From NCBI RefSeq assembly GCF_017051705.1, contig NZ_JAFIDJ010000001.1, positions 372,001-436,000 on the forward strand: a stretch of DNA of 64,000 nucleotides, written 5' to 3'. Positions within the stretch are counted from its first letter, which is position 1. Each line of letters begins with the position of its first letter. Made by a program: the position numbers and the translations under genes. This document shows positions 1-8,828 of the stretch, in pieces. The notes under the pieces were generated by a model. That model made no database searches. It was not told the DNA's origin and saw only the letters and a program-made list of their open reading frames with translations. Source of the stretch: Algoriphagus lutimaris (lineage in GTDB: Bacteria; Bacteroidota; Bacteroidia; Cytophagales; Cyclobacteriaceae).

Positions 1-85
1 CGTATGGGAAATATTCGGGAGAAACATAAACACTTAAAAATAAAATCAGTGATAGGCAAAAGATTATTCCTGAGAGGTATTTCAT
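1..85 (-). CDS. 5' end of a leftward gene, membrane or secreted protein (partial)
   Basis: Reading the minus strand from an ATG at 85-83 gives 28 codons without a stop before the window edge. The translation starts MKYLSGIIFCLSLILFLSVY and continues VSPEYFPY, a short basic start followed by a strongly hydrophobic stretch, as in a signal anchor or signal peptide. No domain is visible because only the N-terminus lies in the window. It is transcribed away from the polysaccharide region, so it probably belongs to the neighbouring unrelated locus. Function unknown. Confidence 0.55.
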   Translation of the reverse strand, partial: MKYLSGIIFCLSLILFLSVYVSPEYFPY

Positions 86-148
86 AGGTAAGCTAAGTGG
101 ACTTCAAATTAAATGAGTCAAAATTAGAAATCAGAATATCTGAAAGGT

Positions 149-292
149 TTAATTTGTTTTAACAAATTCTTGGCCTTTTTCGTCTGTAATACGGTAAATT
201 AGATAAACTGTTGAAAAATTAGTTGCTTGGCCCTCATAGGTATGAAAATTGTCGTTTAAATTGAGAAAGGCTGGAATTTTGTAAGGAAGAAG
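149..292 (-). pseudogene. Possible coding remnant without a start codon
   Basis: The minus strand is open for 47 codons between a TAA at 295-293 and a TAA at 151-149. The translation looks protein-like, with stretches such as KIPAFLNLNDNFHTYEGQA and VYLIYRITDEKGQEFVKTN. There is no ATG, GTG or TTG in the frame. Reading further upstream through the single TAA reaches an ATG at 328-326, so this could be a small gene broken by a nonsense codon, or the tail of a deleted gene. The ending weakly recalls the wing of winged-helix regulators (ITDEKG), but that is a guess. It could also be a chance open frame. Confidence 0.3.
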
Positions 293-326
293 TTAATTGT
301 TTACTTGAAAGAGAAATCTCCGTATC

Positions 327-899
327 ATGAAAATACAATACTTAATTTGGGTATCCGCTATAGCTACCCTTTTATTTACTTCATGCGATCCTAAATCCTC
401 TGAATCTATTGAAAAGTCCGCTATGTCCAATTCGGATATGGAATCTGAGGAAGTAGAGAATAGACCCAGTCCTCTTGAAGTGAAAGACGGAATGGTAGCT
501 GGAAAAGCGTTTAAGGTACATTATGGTTCCCCAGCTGTAAAAGGGCGGGTCTTGTGGGGAGACTTGGTTCCTTATAATGTAGTTTGGCGGACTGGAGCCA
601 ATGAGGCTACCTATGTAGAACTGAGTGAGGATATGACCGTGGAAGGAGAATTGTTGAAAGCTGGAAAGTATTCACTTTTTACAATTCCAAAAGAAAACGC
701 TTCTTGGACCATCATCTTCAATTCTGAGTGGGATTTGGAGCATGGTCATTTTCAATATGATGAGGATAATGATGTGTTGAGGGTTGAAGTTGACCCAGTT
801 TGGGAAGAAAATTCTCAAGAAAGATTATCTATTGATTTAGAAACCCCAGGGTTAGTGATCCGTTGGGAAAAATTAAAGCTTCCAATTACAATTCAGTAA
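327..899 (+). CDS. DUF2911 family lipoprotein
   Basis: A 190-residue secreted lipoprotein. Residues 1-20 are a lipoprotein signal with lipobox LLFTSC, so the mature protein should start at the Cys and sit in a membrane facing the periplasm or surface. A Ser/Glu-rich linker of about 35 residues follows. The rest, from about residue 58, matches what I know of the Bacteroidota family DUF2911, with motifs like VHYGSPAVKGR, VWRTGANEAT and AGKYSLFTIP. The family's biochemical role is not established. It is monocistronic, closed by a strong terminator just downstream, and not obviously linked to the polysaccharide genes. Confidence 0.88.
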   Translation: MKIQYLIWVSAIATLLFTSCDPKSSESIEKSAMSNSDMESEEVENRPSPLEVKDGMVAGKAFKVHYGSPAVKGRVLWGDLVPYNVVWRTGANEATYVELSEDMTVEGELLKAGKYSLFTIPKENASWTIIFNSEWDLEHGHFQYDEDNDVLRVEVDPVWEENSQERLSIDLETPGLVIRWEKLKLPITIQ

Positions 900-915
900 A
901 ATAATAAACAAACTC

Positions 916-948
916 AAAGCCCTCAATTCATAATTGGGGGCTTTTTTT
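916..948 (+). terminator. Rho-independent terminator after the DUF2911 gene
   Basis: A 13-bp stem (916-928 with 932-944, one G-T pair) around a 3-base loop, ending in a run of seven T. It lies 17 bases after the stop codon of the DUF2911 gene and isolates it from the next gene. Confidence 0.85.
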
Positions 949-1083
949 GATTCATATCAAAACTTAATTTGAAAAATAGAGATTAAGAAAGAATGGATTA
1001 AATTCGCTCGATGTATGCTCTTTGGTATATCATGTAAATTGATTCTACCCTAATCTTATTCCAGTTCCCTTGTTTTAAAACAT

Positions 1084-3498
1084 ATGAAATATTTTTCCTT
1101 CCTATTTGTTCTCGGGATCACGATTGCTTTGGCTATATATATTTCAAGACCTATTGGACCTATTCCACCGATTGCACCTTTATTAGACCCCAATCATGGA
1201 TTTTGGCAAAATATGATCAGTGAGGATGAAAAAGCAGAATCTGAAATTTCGCTTCCAGGGTTAAGTGCACCGGTACAAGTAAATTATGATGAACACCTGA
1301 TTCCTCACATTTTTGCTCAAAATGCAAAGGATTTATACCAAGCTCAGGGATACATTACCGCCAAGCATAGGCTTTGGCAAATGGAGTTTCAGACAAGAGC
1401 TGCGGCTGGAAGACTATCAGAGATAGTAGGTGAAATCGCCTTAGACCTTGATCGAATTACCAGAAGAAAAGGACTTGGTTATGGTGCAGAGCTAGGGTTG
1501 GATTATTTGAAAGCCAATGATCAAGAAACGTTGGAATATATTGAGTCTTACTCCAAAGGAGTAAATCAATATATCCATGAGTTAAGTCCAGGTGAACTTC
1601 CTGTGGAATACAAGATTTTAAATTACCGACCTGAGGAATGGACTCCTTACAAAACTTTGTTGCTTTTAAAATACATGTCTGACATGTTGGTGGGTGATAG
1701 GGATTTAGAATATACCAACTTACGTAAGATTTTAGGGGCAGAAATGTTGGATAAGCTGTATCCTGATTTTTCAGAAGAAAGTGATCCTGTAATAGAAAAA
1801 GAAAAGGTTTGGGATTTTGAACCAATACCTATTGAAAAGCCAGAAGGGGTTGCTTATCCAAACGATTCATTGGTTTTTGAGCCTTTACCTCAGCCAGCTG
1901 AAGGAATAGGTTCTAATAATTGGGCAGTATCTGGTACAAAAACGAAGAATGGAAGACCAATTTTAGCCAACGATCCGCATCTTAGTCTGAACCTTCCATC
2001 ATTGTGGTATGCATTACAATTGACCACTCCTGAATTTTCTGTAAAAGGGGCTTCACTTCCCGGAGCTTTAGGAATCATTTCCGGTTTTAATGAAAATGTT
2101 GCCTGGGGAGTTACTAATGCCACAAAAGATGCAAGGGACTGGTACAAAATTACATTCCGGGATGGTAGTAGGAATGCCTACAAATATGGAGATGAATGGA
2201 GGAAAACTACATTTCGGATAGAGGAGATCAAGGTCAAAGGAAAAGAAGATTTTTTAGATACAGTAGTCTACACTCATTACGGTCCGATTGTATATGATAG
2301 AAATTTCCGAGGAGACAGACAGGATGTCAATTTTGCGTTGAAGTGGACAGTTCATATGGGTTCTAATGAACAGAAGACTTTTTTATCGCTCAATAAGGCT
2401 AAAAATCATCAGGATTATAACCAGGCCTTGGATCATTTTACAGCCCCTGCTCAAAACTTCGTTTTTGCATCTAATTCCGGTGATATTGCGATGAGAATCC
2501 AGGGGAAATTTGCACTAAAATGGCCTGAACAAGGTAAGTTTTTTATGGATGGTTCAGACCCTCGAATGGAATGGCAACAGTTTATTCCAAATAATCAAAA
2601 TCCAAGTACATTAAACCCTGAAAGAGGTTTTGTTTCCTCTGCAAACCAGCGACCGGTAAATTCGACTTACCCCTATTATGTTTTTGATAATAGTTATGAG
2701 CATTACAGAAATCATCGAATTAATGGAAGACTTAGGGAGATGGATCAAATTACGGTAGAGGACATGAAAGAATTACAGTTTGATGATTATTATCAGCAGG
2801 CTTCAGAAATTCTTCCTACCATGTTAAAGCTCCTGGGTGATCAAGTCCCTGAAGGGAAAAATTCACAGACCTTTTTGAAACAGCTTCAAAACTGGGATTA
2901 TTATGCTGAACCCAACCAAAAGGCTCCTACCGTTTATCATATCTGGTGGGATAAATTATATAACTTAATTTGGGAGAAATGGGATGAATTTGGCGTGGCG
3001 GTAGTCAAGCCAAATAGTTACCGCACCATACAGCTATTAATTCAAGAACCAGAGGGAGAGATTTTTGATAATAAAAGTACCTCAGAAAAAGAAACAGCAA
3101 CTACACTTGTCAGGAAATCATTTGAACTAATGGTGGAAGAATTGAATGAATATATTTTAAAAGAGGGAGATTATGCTTGGGCAAATTTCAAAAACACCAC
3201 CATCCAGCATCTAGTACCGCAGTTTAATTCATTTTCCAAATCACATGTGTATACAGGAGGTGGATCTGGAATAGTGAATGCTACCAGTGGAAGGAACGGA
3301 GCAAGTTGGAGAATGATCGTCGAGTTGGGAGATTCACCAAATGCCCATGGGGTATATCCTGGAGGACAGTCAGGCAATCCTGGGAGTAAATATTATGCTG
3401 ATTTGTTGCCCATTTGGGCAGAAGGGGACTATTTGAATTTCGATCTAAGAGCCCCGGAAAATTTAGAAGGGATACTGTTTCAAACTACTTTAAAGTAA
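1084..3498 (+). CDS. Penicillin acylase family protein (Ntn hydrolase, S45)
   Basis: An 804-residue protein of the penicillin amidase family, which hydrolyses amide bonds of beta-lactams, acyl-homoserine lactones or other N-acyl substrates in the periplasm. Residues 1-22 are a hydrophobic signal or anchor. The alpha-chain region follows (HLIPHIFAQNAKDLYQAQGY, TAKHRLWQMEF). The autoprocessing site is visible as GIGSNNWAVSG, with Ser277 the expected N-terminal nucleophile of the beta chain after self-cleavage. Further family signatures are LANDPHL, WGVTNATKDARDWY and PAQNFVFAS. Length fits the family. Substrate cannot be told from sequence; acyl-homoserine lactone degradation is one option. A small membrane-protein gene follows after 4 bases. 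Confidence 0.93.
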   Translation: MKYFSFLFVLGITIALAIYISRPIGPIPPIAPLLDPNHGFWQNMISEDEKAESEISLPGLSAPVQVNYDEHLIPHIFAQNAKDLYQAQGYITAKHRLWQMEFQTRAAAGRLSEIVGEIALDLDRITRRKGLGYGAELGLDYLKANDQETLEYIESYSKGVNQYIHELSPGELPVEYKILNYRPEEWTPYKTLLLLKYMSDMLVGDRDLEYTNLRKILGAEMLDKLYPDFSEESDPVIEKEKVWDFEPIPIEKPEGVAYPNDSLVFEPLPQPAEGIGSNNWAVSGTKTKNGRPILANDPHLSLNLPSLWYALQLTTPEFSVKGASLPGALGIISGFNENVAWGVTNATKDARDWYKITFRDGSRNAYKYGDEWRKTTFRIEEIKVKGKEDFLDTVVYTHYGPIVYDRNFRGDRQDVNFALKWTVHMGSNEQKTFLSLNKAKNHQDYNQALDHFTAPAQNFVFASNSGDIAMRIQGKFALKWPEQGKFFMDGSDPRMEWQQFIPNNQNPSTLNPERGFVSSANQRPVNSTYPYYVFDNSYEHYRNHRINGRLREMDQITVEDMKELQFDDYYQQASEILPTMLKLLGDQVPEGKNSQTFLKQLQNWDYYAEPNQKAPTVYHIWWDKLYNLIWEKWDEFGVAVVKPNSYRTIQLLIQEPEGEIFDNKSTSEKETATTLVRKSFELMVEELNEYILKEGDYAWANFKNTTIQHLVPQFNSFSKSHVYTGGGSGIVNATSGRNGASWRMIVELGDSPNAHGVYPGGQSGNPGSKYYADLLPIWAEGDYLNFDLRAPENLEGILFQTTLK

Positions 3499-3502
3499 CG
3501 TC

Positions 3503-3874
3503 ATGAAGTTTATATCACTAACAATTTTAATTGCTTTAATTGTGGTTTTTGTAAATCCATTTTTCCCTTACTGGATCGTAATGATTTTAATTGGGATTCT
3601 TTCAGTTGCTTTCGGTTTAAAAGGATTTGTCTCATTTTTAGCAGGAGGCTTAGGGATGGGACTTGCTTGGGTTGGTCAAACAGTTTATCTAAGTTTTATG
3701 ACGGGAAGCTCACTTCCAGATCAAATGGCTGAAATTATGGGGGCAAGTAGTGGTGTATTTCTTTCCGCAATCACAGGGTTGATTGGGTTTTTATTAGGAG
3801 CCTTTAGTGCCTATTCTGGGAGTTTGTTCAGAAGAATGCTTAAAAAGAGGCCGGATAATATTTACAGAGGATAA
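3503..3874 (+). CDS. Small integral membrane protein, unknown function
   Basis: A 123-residue hydrophobic protein starting 4 bases after the penicillin acylase stop, so very likely co-transcribed with it. About three to four membrane segments can be seen: around residues 4-38, 42-67 (with a Gly-rich GGLGMGLAW stretch) and 85-110. The C-terminus is basic (RRMLKKRP), predicting a cytoplasmic tail. I do not recognise a family; the pairing suggests an accessory role for the acylase, but this rests on position only. Confidence 0.72.
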   Translation: MKFISLTILIALIVVFVNPFFPYWIVMILIGILSVAFGLKGFVSFLAGGLGMGLAWVGQTVYLSFMTGSSLPDQMAEIMGASSGVFLSAITGLIGFLLGAFSAYSGSLFRRMLKKRPDNIYRG

Positions 3875-3926
3875 AATTTCAACTCATTTAAGCTTCTTGC
3901 TCCAACAAGTGTTTCAAAATAATCAT

Positions 3927-3968
3927 TTTGTTTTTTCAGTTCGTTCTAATGAGTACCTTTGTTACTCA
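3927..3968 (+). promoter_or_regulatory. Promoter/operator-like element A upstream of locus 1
   Basis: TACCTTTG at 3954-3961 fits the Bacteroidota -7 consensus TAnnTTTG. It lies inside an inverted repeat, TGAGTA (3950-3955), 7 bases, TACTCA (3963-3968), so a bound dimeric regulator would cover the -7 element. A TTTG at 3927-3930 is a poor -33 candidate because the spacing is 23 bases. Nearly the same sequence recurs at 27589-27606 ahead of locus 2. A weak second inverted repeat, TCACT/AGTGA (3966-3980), followed by six T lies just before the ATG at 3987. Confidence 0.55.
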
Positions 3969-3986
3969 CTATAAAAGTGATTTTTT

Positions 3987-4505
3987 ATGCTTGATTCATT
4001 AATTACTTCTAAGACTAGACTGAGACTTTTGGTCAAGTTTTTTGTCAATTCCAAAACCCATAGCCATTTGAGAGGTTTGGCTGAGGAATTTGGGGAATCT
4101 ACCAATGCCATTAGAAAAGAATTAAATAACCTGACCCAAGCAGGTATATTGGAAAGGCATACAGATAAAAATAAAATTGAATACCAAGCAAATGTAAAGC
4201 ATCCATTCTTTTCAAATATTCAAGAGATCATTCGGAAATATTTGGGATTGGATAAGTTGTTGGAGCAGATTTTAGAAAGGATGGGAGAAGTAGAGCAAGT
4301 GGTTTTGGTTGGAGATATTGCTGAAGGTATAGATTCTGGGAATATAGAAGTGTTGGTAGCGGGTGAAAGCTTAAATGCAGAATATATTAGCCACTTGACT
4401 AAAAGAGTGGAGGAGCTTATTGAAAGAAAAGTGGTATTTACCTTGCATGGAGAACGGATAACCTCTTCAGGTTTGGTACTATTTGATAAAGAAGCAGGAG
4501 TCTAA
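3987..4505 (+). CDS. Winged-helix regulator with a degenerate nucleotidyltransferase-like domain
   Basis: A 172-residue predicted transcription regulator at the head of locus 1. Residues about 1-80 look like a winged helix: a recognition region (LRGLAEEFGESTNAIRKELN) and a wing (LERHTDKNKIEYQAN). Residues about 85-165 resemble the small nucleotidyltransferase fold in outline: VVLVGDIAEGIDSGNIEVLV sits where active enzymes have a G-S motif and paired acidic residues, but here there is G-D and N-I-E, so it is probably catalytically dead. Its start lies only 18 bases after the inverted repeat at 3950-3968, so autoregulation is possible. The next gene begins 107 bases downstream, after the leader element. 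Regulation of polysaccharide genes is inferred from position. Confidence 0.7.
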   Translation: MLDSLITSKTRLRLLVKFFVNSKTHSHLRGLAEEFGESTNAIRKELNNLTQAGILERHTDKNKIEYQANVKHPFFSNIQEIIRKYLGLDKLLEQILERMGEVEQVVLVGDIAEGIDSGNIEVLVAGESLNAEYISHLTKRVEELIERKVVFTLHGERITSSGLVLFDKEAGV

Positions 4506-4551
4506 ATCCTGCTACAAGATATTCTTCAATTGCTAAGTACAAATATGTGAC

Positions 4552-4573
4552 TGAAAGGGCGAAGCTGTAGCCC
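4552..4573 (+). promoter_or_regulatory. GC-rich leader element, copy A
   Basis: TGAAAGGGCGAAGCTGTAGC followed by CC, in an otherwise AT-rich gap, 39 bases before the export gene. GGGC (4557-4560) can pair with GCCC (4570-4573), and AAGCT (4562-4566) can alternatively pair with AGCTT (4575-4579), so two mutually exclusive hairpins are possible. The same core occurs at 27748-27768 ahead of locus 2. Position and form recall ops/JUMPstart-type antitermination sites of polysaccharide operons, but no homology is claimed. Confidence 0.5.
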
Positions 4574-4612
4574 GAGCTTATTGATTTTGGAAATTTTATT
4601 GCAACTTACTTT

Positions 4613-7270
4613 ATGGTTAATACCAAAAATATAATGATCTCAGATGCTTTAAGAAGGCGATATCAAACAATTGATATCAGGGTATTTATGTTTACCGTCC
4701 TATTTTTCTTGATTGGATTAATGGTACAGGCCCAAAATCTATCAGATATCCAAAACTTGAAGGTGGATAATTTATCGGATGCTCAATTGGAACAATTGTT
4801 AAAGAGAGCAGAGGCAAATGGACTGACAGTGAATCAATTGGAAGCCTTAGCAAGAGAAAGGGGAATGCCTGCAATGGAAGCCGCAAAATTGAGGCAAAGA
4901 ATCAACCAACTACAAATGGCTGTAAGTCCTGAAAATGGAGTGACGCCTGTAGGCTCAGGTAGGTCAGTAGTAGGGGGAAATGGGAGAGATGTATTTGATT
5001 CTCTCAGAAGATCAGATCCCTATTATGATTTAACCCCAATTCAGAAAAAAATCTTTGGATTTAAGTTATTTCATAATAAAAATTTGGACTTTTCACCAAG
5101 TCTAAACCTTCCTACTCCTTTATCCTATGTTATTGGAGCTGGAGATCAGTTATTGCTGGATGTTTACGGAGCGTCCCAACAATCATTTGATTTGAATGTG
5201 ACTCCAGAAGGAAGAGTCTATCTGCCCAATATTGGTCCAATACAAGTGGGAGGCTCCACCATTGAGGCAGCAACAGCAAGGATAAAAACCTCTTTGGGAA
5301 GAATATATTCTGGGCTAAATGGAGCAGAGCCTAATACATTTATTCAATTACGTCTGGGAAATATTCGCTCTATCAAAGTTTCTATGGTGGGTGAATTGAC
5401 GAAACCTGGCACCTATACATTGCCTTCTTTTGCAACAGTTTTCAATGGTTTATATGCAGCTGGTGGCCCAAATGAAAATGGTGCATTTAGAAATATTCAA
5501 GTTTACAGAAACAGTAGATTGGTAGCGACAGTAGATATTTATGAATTCCTTTCTAAAGGTGAGCAGAGTTCAAATATCACGTTACAGGATAATGATGTCG
5601 TGATTGTTCCACCTGTCCAAGCTAGAGTGGAAGTGATTGGCCCAGTTAGGAGAGAGGGTTTATTTGAAGTTAAACCTGAGGAACACCTAACAGACTTATA
5701 CATCTATTCGGGAGGTTTTGAAAGTTTGGCTTATAAAGATCGAGTTACGATTAGAAGGATTGAGGATAATCAACGAAAAGTAATTGATGTTTCGTCTAGT
5801 CAATATAACTCCTTTCTTCTCAAAGATGGTGATGAAATTTTAATAGGTGAGGCATTGGATCGATTTGTAAATAGGGTTCAGATTTCGGGTGCAGTGAATC
5901 GTCCGGGGGAATATTCTTTTGAAGAAGGGAAGTTAACTGTAAAAGGATTGGTTGAAAAAGCCCAAGGGCTAAAACCAGAAGCGTTTACCAACAGATCTAC
6001 TTTATATAGAACAAGTACAGATTTGACTCTTGCTGCTGAATCATTGGATTTAGCTGGAATTTTGAATGGATCAAAACCTGATATTACTCTTCAGAACGAG
6101 GATTTATTATTTATCCCAAGTAGATATGATATTCAAGAAGAATATTATGTCAAAATATCCGGAGAGATCAATTTTCCTGGAACTTATCCATTTGCCTCTA
6201 ACATGACAGTTGGAGATTTGATTTTAAGATCCGGAGGATTATTACAATCTGCCTCGAATGCGTCAATTGAAATTGCGCGAAGAGTTAGAGATCCTAATTC
6301 TGGAAAAATTGCAGAAATTTCTAATTTATCTATAGATCCTAATTTAGAATTAACTGCCGAAGAGTCCAGTATGCCCTTAAAACCTTTTGACCATGTATTT
6401 ATTCGTAGAAGTCCAGGTTTTGAAAGAGAGCAATTAATAACCTTGCAAGGAGAAGTGGTACACCCTGGAGAGTTTGCGATCTCAGGAGCAGATGAAAGAA
6501 TTTCTGATGTAATTAAAAGGGCGGGCGGTTTGACTCAATTTGCCTATCCTAAAGGCGCAAGTTTGATAAGAAGAACCGTTTATTACAAAGGCCCGACAGA
6601 AGAGGAGATGAAAGAGGGGGCTTTAAGGAATTTAAAGGATAACCTGGACCCTGAAAGAAATCGTAATATCAATGAAGCTGAGGAGTTGATGTATGAAAGG
6701 ATTAATACGAAGTTAAGTCAAAAAGAGCAAGAGCGTATCTTGAGAGAAAGAGAACAGGAAAGAATGAAGCTGTTTGAATCCTCTAATTTAAACGATACAA
6801 TATCCCTAGATTCCACAATCAATCAAGTAAGAATCTCAGAGCAGGATTTAGTAGGGATTGATTTGGAGAAGATTATGCAAAACCCTGGTTCAGATGAGGA
6901 TTTGTTCTTAATGGAAGGAGATATTATCAGAGTACCTAAAGAGTTACAAACGGTCAGAATGGTAGGGGAGGTGTTGTTACCTACTACTAGCAGATATAAT
7001 AAAAAGAATAGTTTAAAAAATTACATATCAAAAGCAGGAGGATTCACAGAAGAGGCTAGAAAATCTAAAACCTATGTGATTTATGCGAACGGGGATGCCA
7101 AACGAACGCATAATTTTTTGGGAATAAAATTTTATCCTGAGCTTGAACCTGGAGCTGAAATTGTAGTGCCCAAAAAACCTCAAAGAAATAGACTTAATGC
7201 AGCGGGATGGATAGGACTTGCTTCTAGTTTAGCAACGTTAGGGATCCTAGTTGATCGATTATTAAATTAA
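4613..7270 (+). CDS. Polysaccharide export protein with multiple SLBB domains (Wza-like)
   Basis: An 885-residue outer-membrane/periplasmic export protein. A hydrophobic segment ending in QAQ (about residues 26-41) acts as signal; an ATG at 4688 would give a shorter, more usual signal peptide, so the start is uncertain. A poly-export domain (GAGDQLLLDVYG, about residues 175-250) is followed by about six SLBB modules, recognisable by repeated GEL/GPV/GAV/GEI/GEV plus P-G motifs: MVGELTKPGTY, VIGPVRREGLF, ISGAVNRPGEY, ISGEINFPGTY, LQGEVVHPGEF and MVGEVLLP. A charged coiled stretch (KEQERILREREQERM) sits before the last one. A C-terminal membrane segment (GLASSLATLGILVDRLL) ends the protein. It is much longer than E. 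coli Wza and resembles the large SLBB exporters common in Bacteroidota. ugd follows after 18 bases. Confidence 0.9.
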   Translation: MVNTKNIMISDALRRRYQTIDIRVFMFTVLFFLIGLMVQAQNLSDIQNLKVDNLSDAQLEQLLKRAEANGLTVNQLEALARERGMPAMEAAKLRQRINQLQMAVSPENGVTPVGSGRSVVGGNGRDVFDSLRRSDPYYDLTPIQKKIFGFKLFHNKNLDFSPSLNLPTPLSYVIGAGDQLLLDVYGASQQSFDLNVTPEGRVYLPNIGPIQVGGSTIEAATARIKTSLGRIYSGLNGAEPNTFIQLRLGNIRSIKVSMVGELTKPGTYTLPSFATVFNGLYAAGGPNENGAFRNIQVYRNSRLVATVDIYEFLSKGEQSSNITLQDNDVVIVPPVQARVEVIGPVRREGLFEVKPEEHLTDLYIYSGGFESLAYKDRVTIRRIEDNQRKVIDVSSSQYNSFLLKDGDEILIGEALDRFVNRVQISGAVNRPGEYSFEEGKLTVKGLVEKAQGLKPEAFTNRSTLYRTSTDLTLAAESLDLAGILNGSKPDITLQNEDLLFIPSRYDIQEEYYVKISGEINFPGTYPFASNMTVGDLILRSGGLLQSASNASIEIARRVRDPNSGKIAEISNLSIDPNLELTAEESSMPLKPFDHVFIRRSPGFEREQLITLQGEVVHPGEFAISGADERISDVIKRAGGLTQFAYPKGASLIRRTVYYKGPTEEEMKEGALRNLKDNLDPERNRNINEAEELMYERINTKLSQKEQERILREREQERMKLFESSNLNDTISLDSTINQVRISEQDLVGIDLEKIMQNPGSDEDLFLMEGDIIRVPKELQTVRMVGEVLLPTTSRYNKKNSLKNYISKAGGFTEEARKSKTYVIYANGDAKRTHNFLGIKFYPELEPGAEIVVPKKPQRNRLNAAGWIGLASSLATLGILVDRLLN

Positions 7271-7288
7271 TATTTAAGGAATAATTTT

Positions 7289-8608
7289 ATGAAAATTGCA
7301 GTAGTTGGTACCGGCTATGTTGGGTTGGTGTCAGGAGCTTGTTTTGCTGACGTAGGTATCGAAGTTACCTGTGTGGATATTGATCAAAAGAAAATAGAAA
7401 AATTAAAGAATGGGATCATGCCCATTTATGAACCAGGACTAGAAGAAATTGTGGTTCGAAATTATAAAAGTGGAAGATTACAATTTAGCACAGACTTAGG
7501 GGAAGCAATTCAAGGTGCATCTGTTGCATTTATCGCAGTAGGCACTCCTCCAGGAGAAGATGGCTCTGCGGATTTAAAATATGTATTGGCAGTGGCTGAT
7601 GAGATTGGTCAAAAGATGTCAGATTATATCGTTGTAGCTACTAAAAGTACTGTACCTGTTACTACTGGTGAAAAGGTAAGAGCAGCAATTAAAAATGCCT
7701 TAGATAAAAGGGGGGCTGATCTTCCCTTTGCAGTAGCTTCAAACCCTGAGTTTCTAAAAGAGGGAGCTGCTGTAGAGGATTTCTTAAAACCCGATAGAAT
7801 TGTAATCGGAGTGGATGATACTCGTGCAGAGGAAATCATGAAGCGCTTGTATAAACCATTTCAGCTAAGTGGTGAGAGAATCATCTATATGGATATTCCT
7901 TCTGCGGAAATGACTAAGTATGCAGCAAATGCCATGTTAGCGACAAAAATTTCTTTCATGAACGACATTGCCAACCTATGTGAAAAAGTAGGGGCGGATG
8001 CCAATATGGTCAGAAGAGGAATTGGAACAGATCCGAGAATTGGAAATAAATTCATTTACCCTGGTGTAGGATATGGTGGATCCTGTTTCCCTAAGGATGT
8101 TAAAGCCATTATCAAGACAGCCAAACAATATGGGTATGATCTGAGAGTTCTTCAGGCTGTAGAAGATGTGAACGATGACCAGAAGCATGTTCTAGCCAAT
8201 AAAGTGAAAGCACATTTTGGAGAGGATTTAAGCGGGATGACCTTTGCCATGTGGGGTTTAAGCTTTAAGCCGAATACCGATGATATGAGGGAAGCACCAG
8301 CTGCCGTAATCATTGATGAGTTAAGAGAAGCAGGAGCAACTGTTAAGGCTTATGATCCTGTTGCCATGGAAGAGGCTAAAGAACATTACCTATTTGATAA
8401 AGTGACTTATTGTAAGGATTCTTATGATGCTTTGGTCGATGCTGACGCATTGTTGCTAGTGACCGAATGGTCAGAGTTCAGAATTCCAAGTTGGGATGTA
8501 GTTTCCAAGCTCTTAAAAAACAAAGTGATATTCGATGGTAGAAATATCTATGATAGAAAATACTTGAATACTCTTGGTTTTGAAGTGTTTAATATCGGAT
8601 CTAAGTAA
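7289..8608 (+). CDS. ugd: UDP-glucose 6-dehydrogenase
   Basis: A 439-residue enzyme that oxidises UDP-glucose twice with NAD+ to UDP-glucuronate in the cytoplasm, a precursor for the polysaccharide. The N-terminal Rossmann motif GTGYVGLVSG is at residues 7-16. The central domain holds KSTVPVTTG, NPEFLKEG and the catalytic motif GYGGSCFPKD with Cys266. The C-terminal NAD/UDP-binding domain has WGLSFKPNTDDMREAP. Length and motif order are typical of bacterial Ugd (UDP-Glc type rather than UDP-ManNAc type). It follows the export gene by 18 bases and ends at a strong terminator, so wHTH, exporter and ugd could form the first transcription unit. Confidence 0.95.
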   Translation: MKIAVVGTGYVGLVSGACFADVGIEVTCVDIDQKKIEKLKNGIMPIYEPGLEEIVVRNYKSGRLQFSTDLGEAIQGASVAFIAVGTPPGEDGSADLKYVLAVADEIGQKMSDYIVVATKSTVPVTTGEKVRAAIKNALDKRGADLPFAVASNPEFLKEGAAVEDFLKPDRIVIGVDDTRAEEIMKRLYKPFQLSGERIIYMDIPSAEMTKYAANAMLATKISFMNDIANLCEKVGADANMVRRGIGTDPRIGNKFIYPGVGYGGSCFPKDVKAIIKTAKQYGYDLRVLQAVEDVNDDQKHVLANKVKAHFGEDLSGMTFAMWGLSFKPNTDDMREAPAAVIIDELREAGATVKAYDPVAMEEAKEHYLFDKVTYCKDSYDALVDADALLLVTEWSEFRIPSWDVVSKLLKNKVIFDGRNIYDRKYLNTLGFEVFNIGSK

Positions 8609-8619
8609 TTATGAAAGCT

Positions 8620-8656
8620 ATCCCCTGATTTTTATTCAGGGGATTCTTTTGTTTTG
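8620..8656 (+). terminator. Rho-independent terminator after ugd
   Basis: A perfect 9-bp inverted repeat, ATCCCCTGA (8620-8628) and TCAGGGGAT (8636-8644), around a 7-base loop, followed by a T-rich tail. It separates ugd from the legionaminic-acid genes. The rest of the gap to 8828 is AT-rich with one short inverted repeat (TGATT/AATCA, 8787-8800); I see no clear promoter in it. Confidence 0.85.
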
Positions 8657-8828
8657 ATAACAGGCTTAATTCCAAAGATTTTTTGTAGTTGACTTTTGAA
8701 TATCCCCATTATAATTAGTAGACAGTAAAAACTTCTAGGATGGAAAAAAGCAATTTTCCAATAACCTAATTCTGTCTAGATTTAATTGATTTTATAATCA
8801 GTTGATTGAAAACAATTTCTTGAATTAA

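Noticed and set aside
1457-1825. Minus-strand open frame of 122 codons inside the penicillin acylase gene
   Set aside because: It lies opposite a clear long gene, has no domain signature, and its composition is that of a complementary shadow frame.
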